From: Clostridiales bacterium
Lineage (GTDB): Bacteria > Bacillota > Clostridia > Christensenellales > Borkfalkiaceae
Direction: 5' to 3'
DNA: 64,000 bases
Assembly (NCBI GenBank): GCA_003538975.1
Contig: DPQQ01000003.1
Location: 1 to 64,000, forward strand
Part shown: piece by piece, positions 1-7,031 of the stretch
Layout of the letters: each line of letters opens with the position of its first letter
How positions within the stretch are numbered: position 1 is the stretch's first letter
The notes under the pieces: generated by a model
Database searches by the model: none
Told to the model about the DNA's origin: nothing
Seen by the model: only the letters and a program-made list of their open reading frames with translations
Made by a program: the position numbers and the translations under genes

Positions 1-2
1 AT

Positions 3-79
3 GGCGGCGTAGCTTAGTTGGTTATAGCGGCCGGTTCATACCCGGCAGGTCGTTGGTTCGAATCCGACCGCCGCTACCA
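3..79 (+). tRNA. tRNA-Met (CAT), elongator type
   Basis: A cloverleaf can be drawn by eye. The 7-bp acceptor stem GGCGGCG/CGCCGCT has one G-U pair, the anticodon stem is GCCGG/CCGGC with loop TTCATAC (anticodon CAT), the T-loop is TTCGAAT and the CCA end is encoded. It lacks the C1xA72 mismatch of the initiator found at 29672, so it is the elongator. A CAT anticodon could in principle belong to a lysidine-modified tRNA-Ile, but the body resembles elongator Met. The start of the transcript lies before the window. Confidence 0.93.
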
Positions 80-179
80 CTTTTAAGCTTATGCTTAATC
101 AACTTAATAACCTCGGGAGAGTTTTACGCTGTAGAATTTTTCCGAAAGCAATCCTCGCTTCGGCAAGGAATTGCGCCAA

Positions 180-254
180 GGCCCCTTGGTCAAGCGGTTA
201 AGACACCACCCTTTCACGGTGGTATCATGGGTTCGAATCCCGTAGGGGTCACCA
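180..254 (+). tRNA. tRNA-Glu (TTC)
   Basis: Acceptor stem GGCCCCT pairs with AGGGGTC. The anticodon stem CCACC/GGTGG encloses loop CTTTCAC, giving anticodon TTC. T-loop TTCGAAT and an encoded CCA end are present. It lies 100 nt after tRNA-Met on the same strand and may share its transcript. A hairpin terminator follows at once. Confidence 0.95.
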
Positions 255-258
255 AATG

Positions 259-300
259 AAAAGAACTTGTTTTAATTTAACAAGTTCTTTTTTATTTTAT
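259..300. terminator. Terminator after tRNA-Glu, shared with the convergent gene
   Basis: AAAGAACTTG and CAAGTTCTTT form the stem, followed by TTTTATTTTAT on the + strand. The minus-strand gene ends at 292, inside the T tract, so the hairpin probably stops transcription from both sides. Confidence 0.8.
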
Positions 301-1011
301 ATTAAAACTATAGTATTTTTCATCAAAACAATTTAATACTTCGTAAGAAATTATTTTCGAAAAAGCTGAAATATCCCCTACCCTTCTTAAAATACCCCTA
401 TATGGCTGTCCATCCGAAAGTAGAATCTCACATGATTGATTTGAATATGTGATTTTAGAATTTATCCTATCATTCGCTAAAGCGATTCTGAATTCCTGCT
501 GGTGTGCATAACTTAAGCTTTTCCGAAATAGTGCTTCCCTCATATGAGACACATAAAATTCTTCACTCTGTGGATTCACTCCTTCATATGAAACAAACAT
601 AAACACGCCATCTCCGGCAAAAACACTGTATATTCGATTGAAGAACTGTTCTTTTTCGCAAACCACAAAATATTTATGGTTGTTGCTTTTGAACTCGTCA
701 AATGCTTTTTTTCTCAATAAAACATTGTTTCCCTTTACATCGTTATTCCCTACAGTATACATACAATATATTGGTATATTTTGATATACCCTTATTGTCC
801 AAGCGATAGAGGCTTCATTAAAATCTCCAATGCCTTTAAATTGATTTTTAATAACTTCTCCGTTATTATTTAATTTTGCCAATTCACCTCTTTTGGCAAG
901 GTATCTAAAATACGCTGGACAGTTAAAATACATCTCTCCTTCCATTAGAAATTTTTTTGCGTATTGAACATTATCAAATGATTTAATTAAAAATCTCGCT
1001 TTGTCTATCAT
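292..1011 (-). CDS. Unrecognised protein, divergent partner of the AIPR gene
   Basis: This 239-residue protein has no family I can name. I chose the ATG at 1011 because AAAGGA sits just upstream; an in-frame start at 1041 lacks such a site. The protein has no signal peptide and no membrane segment. Visible landmarks are an aromatic-rich N-terminal stretch (FLMEGEMYFNCPAYFRYL), a central acidic GDFNEA and a late QQEFRIAL segment. It is very AT-rich and Lys/Asn-rich, like the AIPR gene opposite and unlike the genes beyond 3.2 kb. A strong promoter (TTGACA, 17 nt, TATATT) lies upstream. Its pairing with a phage-resistance gene suggests, but does not show, a defence-related role. Confidence 0.75.
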   Translation of the reverse strand: MIDKARFLIKSFDNVQYAKKFLMEGEMYFNCPAYFRYLAKRGELAKLNNNGEVIKNQFKGIGDFNEASIAWTIRVYQNIPIYCMYTVGNNDVKGNNVLLRKKAFDEFKSNNHKYFVVCEKEQFFNRIYSVFAGDGVFMFVSYEGVNPQSEEFYVSHMREALFRKSLSYAHQQEFRIALANDRINSKITYSNQSCEILLSDGQPYRGILRRVGDISAFSKIISYEVLNCFDEKYYSFNIK

Positions 1012-1094
1012 ATCTTTTCCTTTCACTTTAATATTGAGCAAATAAAATCAGCGATTCATTCGCCCATTTATGAAGCCCGCACCGATTCGACCTA

Positions 1095-1123
1095 AATATA
1101 TCATGTTTGATTATAAATGTCAA
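1095..1123 (-). promoter_or_regulatory. Promoter of the 292-1011 gene
   Basis: On the minus strand TTGACA (1118-1123) is followed by exactly 17 nt and TATATT (1095-1100). This predicts a start near 1088 and a leader of about 75 nt carrying the AAAGGA site. Confidence 0.7.
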
Positions 1124-1152
1124 CTATATTGGCGACTTTTTTGTCCTATGTA

Positions 1153-1181
1153 TTGACAAAAGAACGTAAAAAGTGTAGAAT
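1153..1181 (+). promoter_or_regulatory. Promoter of the AIPR gene
   Basis: TTGACA (1153-1158), 17 nt, TAGAAT (1176-1181). The start is predicted near 1188. It is back to back with the minus-strand promoter, the two -35 boxes being about 30 nt apart, so one bound regulator could affect both genes. Confidence 0.7.
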
Positions 1182-1233
1182 GTTAATAAGAACTACAGCA
1201 CCGTAAGTGCTATTTTTCTTAAAGGAATTAAAA

Positions 1234-3087
1234 ATGGATTACGAAAGCAGCATAAAACCCGAAGAAAGATTAAAAAACTTCAAAGATCTAATAGAGCGCG
1301 ACTTGATAGATATTGGAAACGAATATTCCCGAACCGATTCAAAAACTCAAAAACCCGATTATGCGTTTTTATACTGGATTTTACTTAAAATTTTTAATAT
1401 TGATGAAGATATGATTCTTGATCATATAACCGAGTACAACGACAAGGGCGTTGACTGCTTTGTCAATTTCGAAGATTCGAAAGAATTATTTATCATTCAA
1501 TGTAAACACTATGATGAAAATACTGCCGTTATAAGAGCCAGTGTATCCGATTTTTTAAGTTCTCCGCTTGCTTTACTTGACAAGGGAACTTACAAGCGTT
1601 CTAAAGAATTGCAAAAAATTTACACAAAAGCAATAAACGATCCCGAATATAGAATTTATATGCAGTTTTATACTACAAATCAAAAATATTCGAGCGATAT
1701 AAGCACTTTAATAAGTGCATTTAATGAAAAAAAGGCAAAAGCCGACATAAATATACATGCCGATTTTTTCGATTTAAAAGACATTTATGAAAAATACTAT
1801 GGGAAAAGTTATAAACAAACTAAAAACTTAACTTTTAATTTAAAAACATTAAATAAAGGGACTTTTGCTTCTCTTAAAGAAGAGTACGGAGTTAATTACA
1901 ATTATCCGGGTTATTACATAATCACGCCCGTTTCTCAAATTTATGAACTCATAAAAGAAGCAAAAAAAGCCGGTTATCCGCTTTTTGAAGCCAATATCCG
2001 TGAATACTTAGGCGGTAATGGAGCAATAAATAAAGCAATAGGCGATACTTTAAAAAGCGAAGAAGATCGCTCTAATTTTTTGTATTACAACAACGGCTTA
2101 ACAATGATTGCAAAATCTGCAAGCGATCGACAAGTTTCCGGAGCGAGAGAAATTATATTAGAAAACCCGCAAATCGTAAACGGATGCCAAACCGTCAATA
2201 CAATTTTTTCGGTACTAGACAACTATTCCGAAAAAGAACGAATTGACAACTTTAAAGACGTTTTGGTTATGACTAAGCTTCTTATCATAAAAAATAACGA
2301 AGAAAAAGACATAAAATTCTATCACGATGTTGTTAAATACACAAATAAACAAAATCCTATTCCCGACAAAATCTTTACCGCAAGTAATGAATCTATGTTT
2401 ACAAGACTCCAATCTGAAGTAAAAAGATATGGATTATGGATAAAAATAAAACAAAGCGACAAAATAAAATTCGACACCGATTTTTCCGCACAAGAAAAAG
2501 CGGATATGTTAAGTCATGCTAAAGAAATCGCATCTCTTTTTGATTTAGATGTTTCGACAAAAGATCTTTGCGTAGATCTTGAAAAAATTCTTCAAATCTC
2601 GCTGGCTTACTTAACGGACGGACATACGGCTTTTACGCAAAAAAGTTCTGTATTAAAACCAAGTTCAAAAATATTTAAGGATTATAGTATTAAAATTCCT
2701 GATTTCTTATCTTATGAAAACATTGTAAGATTATACTTTTTATTTAAAAAAGCAGAGTTCGATCGTAAACAATCAGAAGATTTAAGAACACCAATCCCAT
2801 ACTATGTATTAGGCTTTTTAAGTTATCATATATTTAGTAGGAACGATTCTTCTAATTACAATAAATTACTCGATAAGATATTTTCTTCAAAAGAACAAAT
2901 ACAAAAAATATATAAATATCTTGTTAATTTAAGCAAAGGCTATAGAAGAGAAATGGCAAGAGAAAAAACAAAAGATTATAACGTTCTTATTAAAACAAAA
3001 ATAAACGAAGAAGCTCTTCAGCAAGTAATTCAAAATGCAAAAGACTTTATGGAAGAAGAATATCAATTATTAACAAAACCACTATAA
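1234..3087 (+). CDS. AIPR-family abortive phage infection protein with nuclease-like N-terminus
   Basis: The 617-residue protein has two visible parts. Around residues 70-91, GVD followed by IIQCK fits the D...QxK form of the PD-(D/E)xK nuclease core, as in Mrr-like domains. Residues about 250-325 carry the AIPR signature: NIREYLGGNGAIN, then YYNNGLTMI, then PQIVNGCQT. AIPR proteins are known from phage-resistance (abortive infection) loci; coupling to a nuclease-like domain suggests nucleic-acid damage on infection, which is inference. The ATG at 1234 has AAAGGA 8 nt upstream; the GTG at 1207 is less likely. The gene is much more AT-rich than the flanking chromosome beyond 3.2 kb, which suggests transfer, and it is divergent from an unknown gene. 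Confidence 0.85.
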   Translation: MDYESSIKPEERLKNFKDLIERDLIDIGNEYSRTDSKTQKPDYAFLYWILLKIFNIDEDMILDHITEYNDKGVDCFVNFEDSKELFIIQCKHYDENTAVIRASVSDFLSSPLALLDKGTYKRSKELQKIYTKAINDPEYRIYMQFYTTNQKYSSDISTLISAFNEKKAKADINIHADFFDLKDIYEKYYGKSYKQTKNLTFNLKTLNKGTFASLKEEYGVNYNYPGYYIITPVSQIYELIKEAKKAGYPLFEANIREYLGGNGAINKAIGDTLKSEEDRSNFLYYNNGLTMIAKSASDRQVSGAREIILENPQIVNGCQTVNTIFSVLDNYSEKERIDNFKDVLVMTKLLIIKNNEEKDIKFYHDVVKYTNKQNPIPDKIFTASNESMFTRLQSEVKRYGLWIKIKQSDKIKFDTDFSAQEKADMLSHAKEIASLFDLDVSTKDLCVDLEKILQISLAYLTDGHTAFTQKSSVLKPSSKIFKDYSIKIPDFLSYENIVRLYFLFKKAEFDRKQSEDLRTPIPYYVLGFLSYHIFSRNDSSNYNKLLDKIFSSKEQIQKIYKYLVNLSKGYRREMAREKTKDYNVLIKTKINEEALQQVIQNAKDFMEEEYQLLTKPL

Positions 3088-3105
3088 TTTATCATATACT
3101 GAATT

Positions 3106-3138
3106 AAAAAGAGAGCTTTTGAAAAAGCTCTCTTTTTT
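3106..3138 (+). terminator. Terminator of the AIPR gene
   Basis: AAAAAGAGAGCTTT pairs with AAAGCTCTCTTTTT around a TGAA loop, ending in a T run, 19 nt after the stop codon. Confidence 0.85.
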
Positions 3139-3203
3139 ATTAAATAATTTTACAGCGAAATTTTATATAATTTTAAGAAGAGGCATAGAGAATTGCGTGC
3201 TTT

Positions 3204-4025
3204 TTAAGCAAATTTATGGGCGCGGGCGTATTCTTTCGGGGTGAAGCCGGTGGCTTTTTTAAAGGCTTTGCAAAAGTAAGCCGAGTCGTAAAAATTCAGT
3301 TTTTCGGCTATCTGCAAAACGGTGTAGTATCCCCCAGACAGGTACTTTTTAGCCTTTTCGATCCTGAGCGCGGACCGAAAGTCCGAAAAGCTCTTCTGAT
3401 ACCTTTTTACAAAATACCGCTGCAAGGTAGAAACGCTTACGTTGAGTCTGTCCGCCGCCGACCTTTCGTCAAGAATGAAAATCTCTTCGGAATATATCAG
3501 CTTTTCGGCTTCGTAAGACAGCCTGTCGCCGTTTGTTCGTTCGAAAAGTCCGTCCAGAACGGCATAAAATGCGGACATTTTTTTATAATCGCCGGCAAGC
3601 GCGCCATCCGCATTTACCGCTAAAAAGGCGGATTTCAGATCTTCCGTCACGGCGGAAGTCACTATATACGGCTTGGTTTTGCCGGTACCTACGGGCAAAA
3701 GGTCGTATTTTTTGTTTATTGTAGAATTTGGTACGGTTTCGGCAATACATCCTGTGTGAAAATTAACCAAAACGTCGTCGGTGGCAAGCGTGAAAGTTGC
3801 TTTGTACTCGGACTTTTCAGGCAAAAAGACAATGTCGCCGGCGGTCGCCGTAAGCGTTTTGCCGTCCGCAAAGCGATAGTCTATTCTGCCGGAAATGATA
3901 TAGCAAAACGCGTTCGCGTGTCTGCCCCGCCCGATAAAAGAATAACCGTCCCCCGCTTTCCAGATCTGCCGGTCTGTGTTAAGACCGTAAAAAACCGCGT
4001 TTTTATCAAAAAGTTTTTCCGTCAT
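3204..4025 (-). CDS. AraC-family transcriptional regulator
   Basis: The 273-residue protein has an N-terminal cupin-like sensor (IISGRIDYRF..., GDIVFLPEK) and a C-terminal double helix-turn-helix of about 100 residues. The latter includes SAADRLNVSVSTLQRYF and the family signature ending FKKATGFTPKEYARAHK. I start it at 4025 because GGGGA precedes that ATG; an ATG at 4076 has no comparable site. It is divergent from the DMT transporter, with GH30 further downstream, so those are the likely targets. Residues encoded around 3730-3755 (CIAETVPNS) coincide with a copy of the dispersed repeat described in the findings, lying between sensor and DNA-binding parts. Confidence 0.88.
   Translation of the reverse strand: MTEKLFDKNAVFYGLNTDRQIWKAGDGYSFIGRGRHANAFCYIISGRIDYRFADGKTLTATAGDIVFLPEKSEYKATFTLATDDVLVNFHTGCIAETVPNSTINKKYDLLPVGTGKTKPYIVTSAVTEDLKSAFLAVNADGALAGDYKKMSAFYAVLDGLFERTNGDRLSYEAEKLIYSEEIFILDERSAADRLNVSVSTLQRYFVKRYQKSFSDFRSALRIEKAKKYLSGGYYTVLQIAEKLNFYDSAYFCKAFKKATGFTPKEYARAHKFA
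3730..3749. repeat. Intragenic copy of the dispersed GGTA..ATACA repeat
   Basis: The 20 bases here read GGTACGGTTTCGGCAATACA, identical to the core of the intergenic copy at 34161. The host gene reads the opposite strand as CIAETVP without a frame break. Confidence 0.75.
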
Positions 4026-4110
4026 GTCCGTCCCCTTTTTGTTCTTTATTTCAGGCTCGACATTTGCCACCGGCAAGCCCGATTTTTTTATTTTACTATT
4101 TTACCCTTGC

Positions 4111-4139
4111 ATTATAATACTTATTTTCTTAAGTCGCAA
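4111..4139 (-). promoter_or_regulatory. Promoter of the 3204-4025 araC-type gene
   Basis: Minus strand TTGCGA (4134-4139), 17 nt, TATAAT (4111-4116). The start is predicted near 4104, giving a leader of about 80 nt. Confidence 0.65.
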
Positions 4140-4190
4140 CAAAATACGCCTGTTTGACCTGAAATTACAATTTTTTGAAATTTATATCCA

Positions 4191-4219
4191 TTGATTGTTC
4201 TTCATTTTTGCTGTATCAT
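4191..4219 (+). promoter_or_regulatory. Promoter of the DMT transporter
   Basis: TTGATT (4191-4196), 17 nt, TATCAT (4214-4219). The start near 4226 lies about 60 nt before the proposed translation start. Confidence 0.5.
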
Positions 4220-4289
4220 ATAGCTGCGAAAATAGAAAACGATCAAAAGTCGGCGTTTTTATTCCGTCAAAAAGCAAAAAGAAGGTGAA

Positions 4290-5354
4290 ATTACGGGTTA
4301 TTTATATCTTGCCGTCGCGAGATTTGCGGGAATAAGCAAAGTCGTCGCAATGAAAAAGGCGGGACTCGGGGCGAAAGGAAATTACAACAGCGTGCGTATA
4401 AATTTTATACGTTCCGCAATATGCCTTATAGTCAGCCTTGCGGTATTTTTTGCCGCAGGAGCGAATTTCACCGCGGACTTTTTATGGATCTGTTTGCTTT
4501 CGGGCGCGGCTAACGCTTTGAGCATGTTCAGCTGGATTATCTGCTCCGAAAAGGCGAACCTTGTACTTGTCGAAATATTTTCGCTCATCGGTTCGGTCGC
4601 CGTTCCCCTTATGCTCTCGCCTGCGCTTTACGGCGAATCGGTAAGTCTTGTAAACATAGTCGGCGTAATTTTGCTGTTTATCGCGGCGGTTATATTTTCA
4701 ATAAAGCCTGAAAATTTTGTCGGAAACACCGAAAAAGAAGCGGAACCGACTATAAAAATCGACGACAGCGACGCTTCGGAAAATGCGGCTAAAACAGACG
4801 AAAAACAGGCAAAAATAACCGAAGAACAAACAAAAGCAACTAAAAAAAGTCTTAAAAACTTTTTGAGTACGGCTTTCTTTTTGGTTTTGTCGGGGTTGTC
4901 GCTTGCCGCGATAAGCGTAACGCAAAAACTTTACGTTTACAAGGTCGGCAAAAATTACAACGCGTTTTTTAATCTTATAACCTTTTTATGCGTGTTTATC
5001 GGCTTTTTCGCCGTGGCGATTATCGGCAAAATTTTTTATAAAAAGAGCTTCCTGCCCGAAATCACCCGTCCGAATCCGAGTGGATCGGAAGCCGACGGCA
5101 AAAATACAAAAAACCAGGCCGAACTTTTATACGTTTACATAATAGTCGCGGCTGTCTGTATATACGTGTTTCAATACTTTTCGACTCTCGCGGCGAATAT
5201 TCTTCCGTCGGCGGTATTCTACCCGCTGTCGCAGGGCGCGCAGATGATTTTGTCCGCAATTTCGGACGCGGCGATCTTCAAAAGAAAACTTACCGCATTT
5301 ACGATAATCGGTCTTATAATCACCGTTATCGGCGTAATAATCATAAACATTTAG
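4290..5354 (+). CDS. DMT/EamA-type membrane transporter
   Basis: A polytopic membrane protein of about 354 residues with repeated hydrophobic helices in two halves. They are joined by a charged, Lys/Glu/Thr-rich cytoplasmic loop near residues 150-195, as in drug/metabolite exporters with ten helices. The first ATG is at 4350, but the open frame continues upstream and encodes GYLYLAVARFAGISKVVA, a typical first helix of this family. The family's usual initiator position (M-x-GYLYL) falls on ATT at 4290, just after GAAGGTGA. So the start is either a rare ATT codon or a mutated ATG. The substrate cannot be told. It is followed by GH30, with the araC-type gene divergent. Confidence 0.75.
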   Translation: MTGYLYLAVARFAGISKVVAMKKAGLGAKGNYNSVRINFIRSAICLIVSLAVFFAAGANFTADFLWICLLSGAANALSMFSWIICSEKANLVLVEIFSLIGSVAVPLMLSPALYGESVSLVNIVGVILLFIAAVIFSIKPENFVGNTEKEAEPTIKIDDSDASENAAKTDEKQAKITEEQTKATKKSLKNFLSTAFFLVLSGLSLAAISVTQKLYVYKVGKNYNAFFNLITFLCVFIGFFAVAIIGKIFYKKSFLPEITRPNPSGSEADGKNTKNQAELLYVYIIVAAVCIYVFQYFSTLAANILPSAVFYPLSQGAQMILSAISDAAIFKRKLTAFTIIGLIITVIGVIIINI

Positions 5355-5429
5355 CTTTAATCCACAAAGCGTTTTACATTAAAAAAATTCAAGATTGCGG
5401 CGGATTTGCCGCTACACAAGGAGAAAACG

Positions 5430-6839
5430 ATGAAAATAAAGGCATTTTTAACAGATAAATCGGTGCATATGCAAAGCGTACCCGTATTCGCCACGGATGA
5501 AACCATGCCCGGCGCGTTAAGACTTACGCCGACGGGCAAAGACTTCGACGACTTTTCGGGCTTCGGCGTTTGTCTTACAGGCGGCTCGTGCTATCTTTTG
5601 GAAAAAGCGGACGAAGCTACCCGCAAAAAGCTCATAGAGAACTTGTTTTCAACCAAAGAAGCAACGGAAGAAGAAGCCGCGGCTTCTCTTAAAAACGGCG
5701 GCGAAGGAACCGTTTGCTCGAATGAAAGTCCTTACGGACTCGGTCTCAACGTGGGGCGGTTATGCGTCGGTTCGAACGACTACTCGGCGGAGCTTTACTG
5801 TTACGAAGATAAAGACGGCAACTTTTCGCTCGAAAAAGACCGGGCATACGTTATCCCCGCGATAAAAGAAATACTGAAAGTCGCACCCGACATGAAGTTG
5901 TTCTCTTCCCCGTGGTCGCCGCCGGCAAGAATGAAGTCCGGAAATTCCTTATGCGGCGGATACATGCGCGACAAATTTATCGAAGAGTTTGCCGACTATT
6001 ACGTCAGCTACCTCCTTGCAATGAAGGATGAAGGCATAGATATTTTTGCCCTTACGCCGCAGAACGAACCCGGAACCGAACAGCAAGGCAGAATGCCCGC
6101 CTGCGTATGGTCGCCAGATCAGGAAGCGCAGTTTATTCTTATTCTGTCCGAAAAACTAAAAAAGAACGGTCTCGATCCCGAAATATGGATCCACGATCAC
6201 CATTTCGCTTACTGGGAACGCGTTTTATGGCAGTTCAAAGAATACCCCGAGCTTAAAAACGTAGTCAATGCGGTAGCTTTCCACTACTATGAAGGCAGCC
6301 CGGAAGACGTTGAAAACTTAAGAGAAAGGATCCCCTATCTCGAATACCATTTTACCGAAGGCGGACCGAGACTTTACGACAACTACGGCTCCGACTGGTG
6401 CAAATGGGGCATGATTATGGCAAGGTCCTTAAATCACGGCTTAAAGTCGTTTACCGGGTTCAACTTCCTTCTGGACGAAAAGGGCGGCCCCGACATAAGT
6501 CCGTTCGGCTGCGCGGGACTGGTTACCGTAAATTCCGTTACCGGAAATCTCACCTACAGCGGACAGTATCGAGCATTCGCTCACTTTTCGCGTTTTATAA
6601 AACGCGGCGCAAAAATTATGCCGGCAACTATAACAGGTTATCAGGCTACCTTTTCTTACTCGAAGCCTTTTATCCGCGCGGAAGGCTGTATGGCAGTTAA
6701 CCCGGACGGCAGCATAGTCGTCGAAGTAGTCAATCCGTCCGAAGATAAACGACAGCTCACCTTTACGGTAAACGGACAGAATTATTATCTCGAAGTAAAA
6801 CCCGATTCGATCTCTACCGTAATATTATCGGAAGAATAA
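5430..6839 (+). CDS. Glycoside hydrolase family 30 enzyme, cytoplasmic
   Basis: The 469-residue protein matches GH30 (glucosylceramidase/beta-xylosidase/xylanase clan A). It has LFSSPWSPPARMKSG, the TPQNEP segment bearing the general acid/base Glu, HDHHF, and YHFTEGG bearing the nucleophile Glu, followed by a C-terminal beta-sandwich ending LEVKPDSISTVIL. The ATG at 5430 follows AAGGAG at good spacing. There is no signal peptide, so it should act on imported oligosaccharides or glycosides. It lies 75 nt after the DMT gene and may be cotranscribed, with the divergent AraC protein a plausible controller. Exact specificity (glucoside or xyloside) cannot be read from sequence. Confidence 0.88.
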   Translation: MKIKAFLTDKSVHMQSVPVFATDETMPGALRLTPTGKDFDDFSGFGVCLTGGSCYLLEKADEATRKKLIENLFSTKEATEEEAAASLKNGGEGTVCSNESPYGLGLNVGRLCVGSNDYSAELYCYEDKDGNFSLEKDRAYVIPAIKEILKVAPDMKLFSSPWSPPARMKSGNSLCGGYMRDKFIEEFADYYVSYLLAMKDEGIDIFALTPQNEPGTEQQGRMPACVWSPDQEAQFILILSEKLKKNGLDPEIWIHDHHFAYWERVLWQFKEYPELKNVVNAVAFHYYEGSPEDVENLRERIPYLEYHFTEGGPRLYDNYGSDWCKWGMIMARSLNHGLKSFTGFNFLLDEKGGPDISPFGCAGLVTVNSVTGNLTYSGQYRAFAHFSRFIKRGAKIMPATITGYQATFSYSKPFIRAEGCMAVNPDGSIVVEVVNPSEDKRQLTFTVNGQNYYLEVKPDSISTVILSEE

Positions 6840-6862
6840 TTTATAAAAGACAAAAAGCACAA

Positions 6863-6892
6863 AAAAGGAGCCGTTACAGGCTCCTTTTTTCA
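6863..6892 (+). terminator. Terminator of the GH30 gene
   Basis: AAAAAAGGAGCC/GGCTCCTTTTTT stem with a short GTTACA loop, 24 nt after the stop codon. Confidence 0.9.
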
Positions 6893-6899
6893 TATTACA

Positions 6900-6954
6900 G
6901 GTATACTTTCGGCGACACATTGTCGTTATCGCGGTATCATTTCGTCGATACAGG
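6900..6954. repeat. Two divergent copies of the dispersed repeat
   Basis: GGTATACTTTCGGCGACACA (6900-6919) and GGTATCATTTCGTCGATACA (from 6933) are tandem variants of the repeat core. They lie between two terminators in the gap between convergent genes. Confidence 0.7.
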
Positions 6955-6978
6955 TGCTTATAAACAAGTACGAATCAA

Positions 6979-7012
6979 AATATAAAAGGAGCGGCTAACC
7001 GCTCCTTTTATT
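6979..7012 (-). terminator. Terminator of the CxxC-repeat lipoprotein gene
   Basis: TAAAAGGAGCGG/CCGCTCCTTTTA stem about 20 nt beyond the minus-strand stop codon. Confidence 0.85.
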
Positions 7013-7031
7013 ACGGAATTCACCGTAAATT

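Noticed and set aside
230..3200. Attachment-site duplication flanking the AIPR island at tRNA-Glu
   Set aside because: I looked for a second copy of the tRNA 3' end (TTCGAATCCCGTAGG) up to the araC-type gene and found none, and no integrase is present.
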